In this document: positions 36,160-45,145 of the stretch, one piece after another
How positions within the stretch are numbered: position 1 is the first letter of the stretch
How the letters are laid out: every line of letters begins with the position of its first letter
Source: Paenibacillus radicibacter
GTDB lineage: Bacteria > Bacillota > Bacilli > Paenibacillales > NBRC-103111
Length of the DNA: 64,000 nucleotides
Assembly: GCF_024721995.1 (NCBI RefSeq)
Contig: NZ_JANQBC010000010.1
Span: 209,694-273,693, forward strand
Reading direction: 5' to 3'
Position numbers and translations under genes: made by a program
The notes under the pieces: generated by a model
Seen by the model: only the letters and a program-made list of their open reading frames with translations
Databases searched by the model: none
What the model was told of the DNA's origin: nothing

Positions 36160-36834
36160 TCACTTCTTCTTCCTCGCATTCGTCTTATCGATATAAGCAA
36201 TCGCATCTGGAGTTTTGCAAGAGGTGTCCCCATGATCAATATGAACTTGTCCAATTGTGCGTGCTGCTTCTTTGGCTACCGTCTCCAGATGTTCATTTCG
36301 TACGCCAATTGCGATTAATGCGGTATTCATCGCTTCACGTGTACGATTTTTACGTTGATGGATGGAATCACGGATTATCATAAGAAACTTCTCGAATACC
36401 TCATCCTCAATCTGTTGTTTGCTAAGTGCAAGACAGGCGAGTGTTTGCCAGCCTGCACGTCCGATCCACTCATCTTCGGAAGTCGTCCATTTCTCTACTT
36501 TTGACATCGCAAATAGAGTCCGTGAAACAACATGTTTCGCAAATTCATCAATCAGACAGTAATACTGAGTGTCGCGAATCCAATGGTCTAACTGCTCAGA
36601 GGTAATCAACTTCGGGTCTGCAATCATAGCAGCAAGGATGCATGCATCAACGTTACCCGTTGCCCACAATTCTTCAGCTAATGGTTGATTGACCTTAATC
36701 GATTTTTTAAGTTTATTTAAATTGGCGAAGCTCACACCGTACAGGTTTTTTCCAGCACCGTGCCTGGTGAATGTCTTGCGATTCTGCTCGGTTCCCATGC
36801 TTTCCAAGTTGGATAGTGCGGTTTGCAAGTCCAT
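36160..36834 (-). CDS. DNA alkylation repair protein-like (AlkD/HEAT family)
   Basis: This 224-aa all-helical protein resembles the AlkC/AlkD HEAT-repeat family: GVSFANLNKLKKSIK, then LAEELWATGNVDACILAAM and later IGRAGWQTLACLALSK. Active members excise bulky or cationic alkylated bases. Some relatives of this group have lost the catalytic Asp, and I cannot confirm its presence here. The ATG at 36834 follows GGAGGTG by six bases; the ATG at 36849 precedes the ribosome site and is less likely. Confidence 0.65.
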   Translation of the reverse strand: MDLQTALSNLESMGTEQNRKTFTRHGAGKNLYGVSFANLNKLKKSIKVNQPLAEELWATGNVDACILAAMIADPKLITSEQLDHWIRDTQYYCLIDEFAKHVVSRTLFAMSKVEKWTTSEDEWIGRAGWQTLACLALSKQQIEDEVFEKFLMIIRDSIHQRKNRTREAMNTALIAIGVRNEHLETVAKEAARTIGQVHIDHGDTSCKTPDAIAYIDKTNARKKK

Positions 36835-36999
36835 GATGAACACCTCCATATTCGTATTCTTCCATTCTTGTAGATTATTGTATCGAAAACGTGGAATGAA
36901 TACAAAGACCTGTCCGCATGTTTTTGTATGTTCCGAGTGAAGTTTGGTAAGATGGTGACAACAATAGAAGTTTACTTAAGCAAAGGATGTAGATGAGTT

Positions 37000-37698
37000 A
37001 TGTTACTTGAAGTAATTGGGACGACATTGTCCGAAGTAAAACAAATTGCAGCTAGCGGTGCAGATCGCATTGAACTAATTACAGGAATTGCAGAGGGTGG
37101 GCTTACACCTAGCATCGCATTAATTGAAGAAGCAGCGCATGCTGTATCGATTCCGATTCAAGTGATGGTGCGACCGCACAGTCGATCGTTCTGTTATGAT
37201 GCTGATGATTTGCGTGTGATGGAGCGGGATATTGAGGCTATTCGCAAGGTAGGTCGATCTGGAGTAGGTGTTGTACTTGGAACATTAACGACTAATGGGC
37301 AAATCGATCACTACGCACTAGAGCGACTTTTGAGCGCAGCTGGAGACATCGGTGTAACATTCCACCGTGCTTTCGATGAAATCGAAGATCAAGAATCCGC
37401 ATATGATCAATTATCGAAATATCCGCAGATTTATCGCATTCTTACATCGGGGGGGCAGGCAAATGTACGGCATGCTGTACCACGGATGAAACGTCTCGTT
37501 AAACTTAGTCGTGACTCTCATGTGCGTATATTAGCGGGTAGTGGATTAAACATCGATTCTTTGCAGACTTTTATACAAGAGACGGGTGTGCAGGAAGTCC
37601 ATTTCGGATCAGGAGTTCGTGGTGCAAAAGGATCGCTTGATGAGATTGACAGCATGAAAATTCAGACTGTTAAAGCGCATCTAGCACAAATACAATAA
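37000..37698 (+). CDS. cutC: Copper homeostasis protein CutC family
   Basis: This 232-aa protein has the family's TIM-barrel signatures: the start MLLEVIGTT, SGADRIELI, EGGLTPS, IQVMVRPHSRSFCYD, VTFHRAFDE and ILTSGG. The biochemical role of CutC is poorly settled; it was linked to copper tolerance in E. coli. It stands upstream of the ABC exporter in the same direction, separated by 40 bases, so the two may be co-transcribed. Confidence 0.9.
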   Translation: MLLEVIGTTLSEVKQIAASGADRIELITGIAEGGLTPSIALIEEAAHAVSIPIQVMVRPHSRSFCYDADDLRVMERDIEAIRKVGRSGVGVVLGTLTTNGQIDHYALERLLSAAGDIGVTFHRAFDEIEDQESAYDQLSKYPQIYRILTSGGQANVRHAVPRMKRLVKLSRDSHVRILAGSGLNIDSLQTFIQETGVQEVHFGSGVRGAKGSLDEIDSMKIQTVKAHLAQIQ

Positions 37699-37738
37699 GG
37701 CTATTACAAGAGAATATAGGACTGGGAGAGGTAATAGC

Positions 37739-39571
37739 ATGAGGGAATTAGCACGAGGAGGTTTAAGTGACCGTATCGGTTATTCGAAAAAGGCTACACT
37801 GAAGGAAGTGTCACTACGAAGAATATGGACGTTATTTCGATCGTATAGCAGAATGTTGTATTTTATCTTGTTCTTAGCGTTAACAGCCGCGGTAATGGGT
37901 TTAGTACCACCCCTTATCATGCAACGAATAATAGATGAAGCGATTCCAAATAAGAATATGACAGAGTTGTTCTGGTATGCGCTGCTTATGGTCAGCATTC
38001 CGGTTATTAGCGGGATGCTGGGTGTGTGGCAGAATCACTTGAATACGAAAGTCGCTCAAGGGGTCATGCGAGACTTACGTCAGGGATTGTTTCGCAATTT
38101 GCAGCAGCAGTCGATGAGCTTTTTTACAGGAGCAAGATCAGGTGAAGTCGTGCAGCGAGTAACCGATGATGTTCAGGCTGTGCAGAATGTCGTGACGAGC
38201 GTAGTCGTATCGTCTATCACACAAATTGTTATCGTCTTCACTACGATTGGCATCTTGTTCTGGATGGATTGGCGGCTTGCGATTCTCTCGGTCATCGTTC
38301 TTCCCTTATTTATGATTCCGGTTCGCAAAGTTTCCGCGATGCGCAAGCAACTTCGTAATGAAACACAGAAGGTGCGTGGAGACATGTCCTCTATGCTGGG
38401 GGAAATATTCGGTATCTCAGGTGCGATGCTGACACGCATTTTTGGTAGAGAGAAGAGCCAAGAGCAAAGCTTTGAGCAAATGAACACGAAAGTGATGGAC
38501 ATGGAGCTAAAGCTTAATCTGATGGGACGTTGGTTTATGATGTTCCTTGGCGTCCTCGGTCCACTTGGTACAGCGATCATTTATATTTACGGTGGCTATG
38601 CAGTGATTCACGATATGATGTCAATTGGTGCAATTGTCGCTTTTACAGCTTATTTAACAAGATTATATCAACCATTCGGTACACTCCTTAATTTACATGT
38701 GGAAGTGGCGACATCACTTGGCGTTTTCAAACGGATATTCGAATATTTAGATATGTCCCCAGAAGTAACAGAGAAGCCACATGCAGCTGTGATGCAGTCT
38801 ACCCGAGGAGATGTCACTTATGAGCATGTAAGTTTTGCTTACCAGCAGGATGCCGATGTGTTGCAGGATATTTCATTTGCAGCTAAAGCCGGTGAGATGG
38901 TTGCTTTAGTAGGACCAAGTGGTGCTGGTAAATCGACGCTCATTAGCATGATTGGTCGCTTGTATGATCCAACAGAAGGAACCATTACGATCGACGGACA
39001 GAAGATTACCGATGTGACACTGGAGTCTTTGCGTGAGCAGATGGCTTATGTTACACAGGAATCGTTTCTATTTCATGCGACTCTTCGGGATAATTTGCGA
39101 TTTGCAAAAGAAGATGCAACGGATGCCGAGATGGAAGAAGCATGTCGCAAGGCGTACATTTACGACTTTGTTCAAGGGCTGTCTAGTGGCCTTAATACCA
39201 TGGTTGGGGAGCGGGGACATCGTCTATCTGGTGGGGAACGTCAGCGGATTGCGATTGCAAGAGCGATTCTGAAAAATCCACGTATTCTAATCTTAGACGA
39301 GGCAACATCCCATCTAGATTCGGAATCGGAGTCCTATGTACAGGCTGCATTACAGGACTTAATGAAAGATCGCACAACGCTAGTAATCGCTCATCGCCTA
39401 TCGACGGTGTTAGCAGCTGATCAAATACTAGTTGTGGAAGACGGACGAATTGTTGAGCGGGGCACGCATGAACAGTTGTTAGAGCAAGATGGACTATATA
39501 CGAGGTTATACAACAAGCAAGGGGGCAAGACATGGGAAGAACCGCATGGATTGTGGGAGGTACAGGAGTAG
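37739..39571 (+). CDS. ABC exporter, fused membrane and ATPase domains (multidrug/lipid type)
   Basis: This 610-aa protein has six membrane helices (about residues 35-330) followed by a nucleotide-binding domain. That domain has Walker A GPSGAGKST, YVTQES, signature RLSGGERQR, Walker B ILILDEATSHLD and H-loop VIAHRLST. It is a half-transporter that would work as a homodimer to export lipids, peptides or drugs. GGGAGAGG precedes the ATG. Its 3' end overlaps the next gene by 40 bases, a sign of coupled expression. Confidence 0.9.
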   Translation: MRELARGGLSDRIGYSKKATLKEVSLRRIWTLFRSYSRMLYFILFLALTAAVMGLVPPLIMQRIIDEAIPNKNMTELFWYALLMVSIPVISGMLGVWQNHLNTKVAQGVMRDLRQGLFRNLQQQSMSFFTGARSGEVVQRVTDDVQAVQNVVTSVVVSSITQIVIVFTTIGILFWMDWRLAILSVIVLPLFMIPVRKVSAMRKQLRNETQKVRGDMSSMLGEIFGISGAMLTRIFGREKSQEQSFEQMNTKVMDMELKLNLMGRWFMMFLGVLGPLGTAIIYIYGGYAVIHDMMSIGAIVAFTAYLTRLYQPFGTLLNLHVEVATSLGVFKRIFEYLDMSPEVTEKPHAAVMQSTRGDVTYEHVSFAYQQDADVLQDISFAAKAGEMVALVGPSGAGKSTLISMIGRLYDPTEGTITIDGQKITDVTLESLREQMAYVTQESFLFHATLRDNLRFAKEDATDAEMEEACRKAYIYDFVQGLSSGLNTMVGERGHRLSGGERQRIAIARAILKNPRILILDEATSHLDSESESYVQAALQDLMKDRTTLVIAHRLSTVLAADQILVVEDGRIVERGTHEQLLEQDGLYTRLYNKQGGKTWEEPHGLWEVQE

Positions 39572-40194
39572 TCGGAACTGAGCTAGTGAAACAGGCACTT
39601 GAAAGTAAGGCTTATTCTCGCGTGGTCATGCTTGTGCGTAAACCGATATCTCTTACTCATCCGAAGTTGGAGCAGCGAGAGGTCGAGTTTAACAAACTCG
39701 CGGACTATGAATTCATGATGAACGGCGATGACGTCTTCTGCTGCTTAGGAACAACGATTAAGAAGGCGGGTTCACAGCAAGCTTTTCGACTAGTCGATTA
39801 TGATTATCCCGTGCAGCTCGCACAAATTGCTAAAAAGCAAGGTGCACAGCGTTTTCTAATCATTACGGCAATGGGGGCTAATGCGAGATCAATAATTTTC
39901 TATTCTCGGGTAAAAGGAGAGCTAGAGCAGCAGTTGCAAGCACTAGGCTTGCCTGCACTCCATATTTTCCGTCCTTCCTTGATAACGGGTAATCGACAAG
40001 ATCGTCGTAGTGGTGAAGCCTTCGCAGTTATACTTATGAAGGTGTTAAATCCTCTACTTGTAGGTCCTATGCGCAAATATCGGAGCATTGATGCTGCTGT
40101 CATCGCTAGTGCAATGCTGCATGCGACAGATCAGCAAACGGAAGGGAGTTCCATCTATAACTCCGATCAAATTGCTGATCTAGGTAAAATTTAA
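39532..40194 (+). CDS. NAD(P)-binding oxidoreductase, TIP30-like atypical SDR
   Basis: This 220-aa protein has a Rossmann motif at the N-terminus (WIVGGTGVVGTELVKQAL). It has the family features DDVFCCLGTTIKKAGS, FLIITAMGANARS, and a YSRVKGELE segment with the active Tyr and Lys. These resemble HTATIP2/TIP30-type SDRs of unknown substrate. GGGGGCAAG precedes the ATG within the end of the exporter gene. It converges with the polysaccharide deacetylase, 17 bases away. Confidence 0.85.
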   Translation: MGRTAWIVGGTGVVGTELVKQALESKAYSRVVMLVRKPISLTHPKLEQREVEFNKLADYEFMMNGDDVFCCLGTTIKKAGSQQAFRLVDYDYPVQLAQIAKKQGAQRFLIITAMGANARSIIFYSRVKGELEQQLQALGLPALHIFRPSLITGNRQDRRSGEAFAVILMKVLNPLLVGPMRKYRSIDAAVIASAMLHATDQQTEGSSIYNSDQIADLGKI

Positions 40195-40211
40195 TAGGCA
40201 TCCGGGTAGTT

Positions 40212-40943
40212 CTACTTCCCCTTGTAAGTCATAAGTTCAGATACCGTTACGAGCTGATAACCTCTATTTTTCAGCTCAGGCAATATTTTTTTCAGAGCTT
40301 CAATTGTATTTGTTCCTCTTCTCTCCACATGGTCATGCAGCAGTACGATATCTCCATTACGGGCATTATTCAGGACTTTGTTCACGATAAAATCCACACC
40401 GGGGGAGCGCCAATCTTGCGGGTCTTGATGCCAAGACCAGAGCACGATATTGTAACCATTCTTGCGAACCGTATTGACAAGTGTTTCGTTATAATAGCCA
40501 CCCGGCGGGCGGAACAAGATTGGGCGAATGTTGCAGATCTTCATAATCGCTTCTTGGGCAAGCAATAATTCTTGTTCAATCTTGGATGCTGGTTGCTTCT
40601 GATTGAAATAAGCATGGTAAAAAGTATGATTAGCAATTTCATGCCCTTCTGCAATTTCACGTTTGAGAATGTCAGGGAACTTATTTACGCGATTACCTAC
40701 CACAAAGAAAGTAGCTTTCGCTTCATATTGTTTAAGTAGATCAAGGATCTGTGGGGTTTGAAAAGGATCGGGACCATCATCAAATGTAAGGGCTATGACT
40801 TTGGAGTTTGTGCGAACTTCCCACACGATATCTCCACGCTTTTCATAATAAGCACGATCTCTAGGGGCATCCATCGCAAGTAAGGTCGGAATTGCAAATA
40901 AAAGCAAGCAAGCAGCAACGATTCGTACAAAGTTTCGCTTCAT
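40212..40943 (-). CDS. Polysaccharide deacetylase (NodB domain), secreted
   Basis: This 243-aa protein has a signal peptide or anchor (FVRIVAACLLLFAIPTLLA). Its NodB domain carries the metal Asp pair in ALTFDDGPDP, the histidines in HEIANHTFYH, RPPGGYYNE, and DPQDWRSPG. The last motif, ILLHDH-like, is IVLLHDH. Such enzymes remove acetyl groups from peptidoglycan or chitin-like polymers outside the cell; the length and layout resemble sporulation-type PdaA/PdaB proteins. AAAGGAG precedes the ATG. Confidence 0.9.
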   Translation of the reverse strand: MKRNFVRIVAACLLLFAIPTLLAMDAPRDRAYYEKRGDIVWEVRTNSKVIALTFDDGPDPFQTPQILDLLKQYEAKATFFVVGNRVNKFPDILKREIAEGHEIANHTFYHAYFNQKQPASKIEQELLLAQEAIMKICNIRPILFRPPGGYYNETLVNTVRKNGYNIVLWSWHQDPQDWRSPGVDFIVNKVLNNARNGDIVLLHDHVERRGTNTIEALKKILPELKNRGYQLVTVSELMTYKGK

Positions 40944-41003
40944 GTTTAACTCCTTTATCCAATATGTATAGCGCTTAGCTTGTACTGATTTCGGTTAAAA
41001 TAT

Positions 41004-41041
41004 TACAGGGAAGCCTTCTAACTCCAAGAGGCTCCCCTGCC
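41004..41041 (-). terminator. Terminator of the 104-aa unknown gene
   Basis: Read leftward, CAGGGGAGCC pairs with GGCTTCCCTG around a loop and is followed by TAATATTTT. It lies past the stop at 41065. Confidence 0.6.
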
Positions 41042-41064
41042 GGAAAGTGAAAGGATAGCTTAAG

Positions 41065-41379
41065 TTATCCTCCGAATGCTTCACGAAATTTACGGGATAA
41101 CACGTCGACCTCGACTTCCCATATTGCAGCGATATCGGGAGCGACATTCGTTTCCCACCAATTTGCAAGTTCCTTGCGATTGGAACTATTCTCTACGATA
41201 AAGGGCAAATGGGAGAGCACTTGCTTGTAATAGAGCTTCTCAGCTTCTTCGATTTTTTCTGGTGCGATATAGTGCCCAATTCTTTTTGCAGTTCTGTATA
41301 ATTCTTTATTGCAAGCTCGACGAATTTGTCGTAAATTAGGAGCTTGCGTCTTATGTTTCTCAGGATTTTTAGAGTTCAT
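41065..41379 (-). CDS. Conserved-looking small helical protein (104 aa), unknown function
   Basis: I do not recognise it. It is helical and charged, with a basic N-terminus (QIRRACNKELYRTAKRIG) and an aromatic C-terminal half (ELANWWETNVAPDIAAIW). There are no membrane helices. The ATG at 41379 follows AAGGGAGA by about ten bases. It is divergent from glcT. Confidence 0.6.
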   Translation of the reverse strand: MNSKNPEKHKTQAPNLRQIRRACNKELYRTAKRIGHYIAPEKIEEAEKLYYKQVLSHLPFIVENSSNRKELANWWETNVAPDIAAIWEVEVDVLSRKFREAFGG

Positions 41380-41440
41380 CACGCATCGTCTCCCTTCTAC
41401 CAACATATGTATGCGGGTTGGTAAATGGTTGACAATATTT

Positions 41441-41470
41441 TTGAATTGACTCGAATTAAAGAGTTATAAT
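41441..41470 (+). promoter_or_regulatory. Promoter of glcT
   Basis: TTGAAT at 41441 and a perfect TATAAT at 41465-41470 are 18 bases apart, about 50 bases before the glcT start. This fits the housekeeping sigma factor. Confidence 0.65.
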
Positions 41471-41522
41471 ACAATGATTTTTCGAATAAGCAGATGACCT
41501 TTAGAAAAGGTGAGGTAGTGAC

Positions 41523-42392
41523 ATGAACGATTCAAGCGCTTACACAATTCAACGCGTAATTAGCAACAATGTGGTGCAAGTGCAGGGGGATCAGCCCGGA
41601 ACAGAAATTATTCTGACAGGTAAAGGACTTGGCTTTGGTGTAAAAGCAGGAGCTGAACTGGCATCCGATGATCCACGCATTGAAAAAAAATATATGCTCG
41701 ATGATCAGCAGGAAACAGATCGTTACCAATCGATGTTCGATCAGATCGACAGAGAGGTACTTGATGTATCCCAAGATATCATCTCGATGATTAGCAAAGA
41801 ATTTGACACGGATCTGAATGATCAAGTCTTCTTTGCACTGCCAAGTCATATTCAATTTGCGCTTCATCGCTTAAAGAGTGAGATGGAGATCGTAAATCCT
41901 TTTATTTTTGAAATCCAAACCCTTCATCATAAAGAATATGAGATCGCACAGAAAGCGGCTGACATGATTGCACAAGCTTTTAGTATCGACGTGCCCGAGC
42001 CAGAGGTCGGTTTCCTCGCGATGCACATTCAGTCTGCAGTATGTCATGTATCACTAGGCAATATCGTAAAAGACACGCATCTCATTCAGGAGTTAGTGTC
42101 CGCTATTGAGGAAGCGAAGGATATTCATATCCCGCGCGACAGTATTGACTATGTACGTCTTATTACGCACCTGAGATTTGCGATCGAACGACTTAAGACA
42201 GGTAAAGTATCTAAGAACCCATTCGTGAATCAACTCAAAGAGTCCTTACCCGAAGAGTATGTGCTTGCGAAGAAAGTATCAGCTATTCTGGGTGAGCGCC
42301 TGGAACTACCTGTTCCAGAAGATGAGATTGGTTATATCGTCATGCATTTATATCGTCTATTCCAGCAGTACGATCCAAAGTCTCAATCCTAA
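41523..42392 (+). CDS. glcT: PTS antiterminator GlcT (BglG family)
   Basis: This 289-aa protein has an N-terminal RNA-binding domain (IQRVISNNVVQVQ, then GKGLGFGVKAG) and two PTS regulation domains. PRD1 includes LPSHIQFALHRLK and VGFLAMHIQSA; PRD2 includes ITHLRFAIERLK and DEIGYIVMHLYRL. The domains carry the histidines phosphorylated by EIIB and HPr. In its active state it binds the leader RNA of the PTS operon and prevents the terminator at 42609-42676. Its place directly before the transporter genes supports this. Confidence 0.93.
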   Translation: MNDSSAYTIQRVISNNVVQVQGDQPGTEIILTGKGLGFGVKAGAELASDDPRIEKKYMLDDQQETDRYQSMFDQIDREVLDVSQDIISMISKEFDTDLNDQVFFALPSHIQFALHRLKSEMEIVNPFIFEIQTLHHKEYEIAQKAADMIAQAFSIDVPEPEVGFLAMHIQSAVCHVSLGNIVKDTHLIQELVSAIEEAKDIHIPRDSIDYVRLITHLRFAIERLKTGKVSKNPFVNQLKESLPEEYVLAKKVSAILGERLELPVPEDEIGYIVMHLYRLFQQYDPKSQS

Positions 42393-42541
42393 TTTGAAAT
42401 CATAATGAGACTTTCATATCGACATAATCATGGACAGTAAGAATAAGTTAGATCAAGGTGGTTAAGCTAACAGCAATAACATGTTAGAACCACCAAGATA
42501 ATGAATTCGTGTATCCTCCTGATACATATCTGCCAAAAGTG

Positions 42542-42571
42542 TTGACATGAGAGACTCGGTTGGTTTATAAT
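42542..42571 (+). promoter_or_regulatory. Promoter of the PTS operon
   Basis: A perfect TTGACA at 42542-42547 and TATAAT at 42566-42571 with 18-base spacing lie just before the antiterminator leader. Confidence 0.8.
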
Positions 42572-42604
42572 CAATTTGTATTATTTAGCGTGCGACTAGT
42601 TAAA

Positions 42605-42676
42605 TCTAGGCATGAGCTAAGTGAGACAAGAGAGTCTTCTTACTTTCTTATTTTCACACAGCTCATGCCTTTTTTG
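42605..42676 (+). promoter_or_regulatory. GlcT-controlled leader: RAT overlapping a terminator
   Basis: GGCATGAGCT at 42609 pairs with AGCTCATGCC at 42660, followed by six T: a terminator with a loop of about 40 bases. The 5' arm overlaps the position where the RNA antiterminator target forms in BglG-type systems, and the GGCATGAG arm resembles the Bacillus ptsG leader. GlcT binding would keep the operon on. Confidence 0.8.
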
Positions 42677-42724
42677 CGTTCAAAATAAGGCATAGTAGCT
42701 GTAAGACAAAAGGAGTTGCTTACT

Positions 42725-43201
42725 ATGTTTTTCAAGAAAAAGAAAGTCGTTACAATTGCTTCCCCACTAACAGGAACATCAGTACCACTATCTGAAGTAC
42801 CAGATCCAGCATTCGCGCAAGGATTCATGGGTGATGGTGTTGCAGTTGAACCTACGCAAGGTGTACTTGTATCCCCATGTGATGGTGTTGTTGCCCACAT
42901 GATCGATTCGTATCATGCTTGCGTCATCGGACATGATTCTGGTGTTGAAATTCTAATCCACATTGGTGTTAACACTGTAAACCTGAAGGGTCAGCACTTT
43001 AACCCGCTAGTAAAAACAGGCGATACAGTTAAGTTGGGACAACCACTAATCGAGTTCGACATCGAAGCGATTAAACAAGCAGGTTATCCGGTTATTACAC
43101 CAGTTATTATGGCTAACGCTGAAGTTGTAGACAAACTTACTTCTTCAACAGGTGCTGTAACAAAAGGTGAAGGTAAATTGCTTGAAGTTCAAGTGAAATG
43201 A
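42725..43201 (+). CDS. crr: PTS glucose-type EIIA
   Basis: This 158-aa stand-alone IIA of the glucose superfamily has its two active-site histidines in SYHACVIGHDSG (H64) and VEILIHIGVNTV (H79, phosphorylated by HPr). It passes phosphate to EIIB of the next gene. The ATG at 42725 is nine bases after AAAGGAG; the TTG at 42716 is too near that site. It is the first gene after the antiterminated leader. Confidence 0.92.
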   Translation: MFFKKKKVVTIASPLTGTSVPLSEVPDPAFAQGFMGDGVAVEPTQGVLVSPCDGVVAHMIDSYHACVIGHDSGVEILIHIGVNTVNLKGQHFNPLVKTGDTVKLGQPLIEFDIEAIKQAGYPVITPVIMANAEVVDKLTSSTGAVTKGEGKLLEVQVK

Positions 43202-43260
43202 CATCTAATTTAGATTACATCTGAGACAACATCTTAGATACAACTTGGAGGTTTCTTAAC

Positions 43261-44712
43261 ATGTTAGCATTCTTACAAAAAATTGGTAAGTCTTTAATGC
43301 TTCCTGTTGCATCCTTGCCGGCAGCAGCGATCTTGCTTCGCTTTGGTGCGATTGATTACGTAAATGAGTTCCATATGGGTGCGGTTGGTAGCTTTATCAA
43401 CCAATACATTGCACCGTTCCTATTTGCTGGTGGTAATGCCATCTTTGATAACTTGCCACTTATCTTCGCAGTCGGTGTTGCGATCGGTCTTGCCGGCGAT
43501 GCAGTTGCGGTACTCGCAGCGGTTATCGCACATCTAGTTCTCTTACAAGTACTTGCTAAAGTACCAGCGGCATTCGACTTTATTGGCGATGACGTGAAAT
43601 TGAACATGGGTGTACTTGGCGGTCTATTAGCCGGTGGTGTTGCAGCAGCTCTTTATAATAAATACCATAACATTAAGATGCCAGATTGGCTTGGATTCTT
43701 CGGTGGTAAGCGTTTCGTACCAATTGTTACATCCGTTACGATGGTATTAGTTGGTATTTTGTTCGGTATGATTTGGGGTCCAGTACAACAAGGACTTGAT
43801 CAATTCGGTGCTTGGGTAGTTTCTCTTGGCGCGACAGGATCTGCTATTTTCGGTGTAGCGAACCGTTTGTTAATTCCATTTGGTTTACACCACGTTATCA
43901 ACGCAATTGCTTGGTTCCAAATTGGTGACTTTACAGATGCAGTGAAGAACGTTGTTGTTCATGGTGACTTGCACCGCTTCTTCGCAGGTGACAAATCAGC
44001 TGGACTATTCATGACAGGTTTCTTCCCAGTTATGATGTTCGGTCTTCCAGCAGCAGCACTAGCGATTATTCATACAGCAAAACCTGCTAAGCGTAAAGAA
44101 GTTGCATCCGTATTCGTTGGTCTTGCAATTGCATCTTTCTTAACAGGTATTACAGAGCCGATTGAATTTGCATTCATGTTCTTGGCTCCAGTATTGTTCG
44201 TAACACATGCGATCTTGATGGGTATTTCTTCATTCATCATGATCGAGCTTGGAGTTAGACTTGGATTTGGTTTCTCTGCTGGTTTCATCGACTACGCATT
44301 GAACTATCCATTAGCAACGAAGCCACTACTTCTTATCCCAGTAGGTCTTGCATTCGCAGTTGTATACTACGTTCTATTCCGCGTACTTATTGTGAAGCTA
44401 AACCTGAAGACACCTGGTCGTGAAGATGATGAAGCAGTTGAAGAAGGCGCAGGTTCTACTACAAACGCGAAATCTTCCCTACACGATAAAGCTGTGAAAA
44501 TCACAGAACTTCTTGGTGGTAAGGATAACATTACAGGCCTTGATGCTTGTATTACACGCCTTCGTCTTGTGCTTAAAGACGATACGCAGGTGAATGAAGC
44601 TGAGCTTAAGAAAATGGGCGCTGCAGGCATTATGAAGCTTGGTTCTGGTGCAGTTCAAGTCATCTTCGGTACACAGTCCGAAATGATTAAAGACGAGATG
44701 AAAAAACTGTAA
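43261..44712 (+). CDS. PTS EIICB permease, GlcNAc/glucose family
   Basis: This 483-aa protein has an EIIC membrane domain (about residues 1-385) and a C-terminal EIIB domain. The phospho-cysteine is in GLDACITRLRL (about Cys431). The segment GDLHRFFAGDKSAGLFMTGF and the following FFPVMMFGLPAAALAI are characteristic of N-acetylglucosamine permeases of the NagE/NagP group rather than PtsG. Sugar specificity is therefore more likely GlcNAc, or both sugars, despite the glcT neighbour. The EIIA function is supplied in trans by the preceding gene. Confidence 0.88.
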   Translation: MLAFLQKIGKSLMLPVASLPAAAILLRFGAIDYVNEFHMGAVGSFINQYIAPFLFAGGNAIFDNLPLIFAVGVAIGLAGDAVAVLAAVIAHLVLLQVLAKVPAAFDFIGDDVKLNMGVLGGLLAGGVAAALYNKYHNIKMPDWLGFFGGKRFVPIVTSVTMVLVGILFGMIWGPVQQGLDQFGAWVVSLGATGSAIFGVANRLLIPFGLHHVINAIAWFQIGDFTDAVKNVVVHGDLHRFFAGDKSAGLFMTGFFPVMMFGLPAAALAIIHTAKPAKRKEVASVFVGLAIASFLTGITEPIEFAFMFLAPVLFVTHAILMGISSFIMIELGVRLGFGFSAGFIDYALNYPLATKPLLLIPVGLAFAVVYYVLFRVLIVKLNLKTPGREDDEAVEEGAGSTTNAKSSLHDKAVKITELLGGKDNITGLDACITRLRLVLKDDTQVNEAELKKMGAAGIMKLGSGAVQVIFGTQSEMIKDEMKKL

Positions 44713-44747
44713 TTTGAACCACACCCCATTTTTATTATAAAATAATT

Positions 44748-44797
44748 AAGCCATGTAATAGTTGGGACGATCTGATCGCTCTGATATTACATGGCTT
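44748..44797 (+). promoter_or_regulatory. Intercistronic hairpin between the EIICB gene and ptsH
   Basis: A perfect 12-base stem (AAGCCATGTAAT / ATTACATGGCTT) encloses 26 bases but has no T-run, so it is not a normal terminator. It may block 3' decay or mark a processing point that lets ptsHI be expressed apart from the permease gene. Confidence 0.6.
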
Positions 44798-44860
44798 GAT
44801 CCATTAATTTTAAGACATATCGGGAAAGACCCGAAAATTATTTTAAGGAGTGGAAGAAAC

Positions 44861-45124
44861 ATGTTACAACAACAATTCACAGTCCAAAACCCTACAGGTA
44901 TTCACGCTAGACCAGCAGGTGCAATCTTGAAGAAAGCAAGCATCTACGCTTGCAAAGTTGAGCTTGAAAAAGCTGACGGTACTCGCGTAAGCGCGAAAAG
45001 CATGGTTGGTTTGTTGAAACTTGGTCTTAAACAAGGCGAGCAAGTGACAGTAATCACAGATGGAGACGGCGAAGCAGAAGCGCTTCAAGCTGTTGGTGAA
45101 GTTGTAGAGCACGTATTTGAATAA
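44861..45124 (+). CDS. ptsH: Phosphocarrier protein HPr
   Basis: This 87-aa protein carries the phosphorylatable His in PTGIHARPAG and the regulatory Ser in SAKSMVGLLKLGL. The latter is the target of HPr kinase in Firmicutes and mediates catabolite repression with CcpA. AAGGAG precedes the ATG. It lies 21 bases before ptsI. Confidence 0.96.
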   Translation: MLQQQFTVQNPTGIHARPAGAILKKASIYACKVELEKADGTRVSAKSMVGLLKLGLKQGEQVTVITDGDGEAEALQAVGEVVEHVFE

Positions 45125-45145
45125 GATTAGCGGGGAGATGAACTG

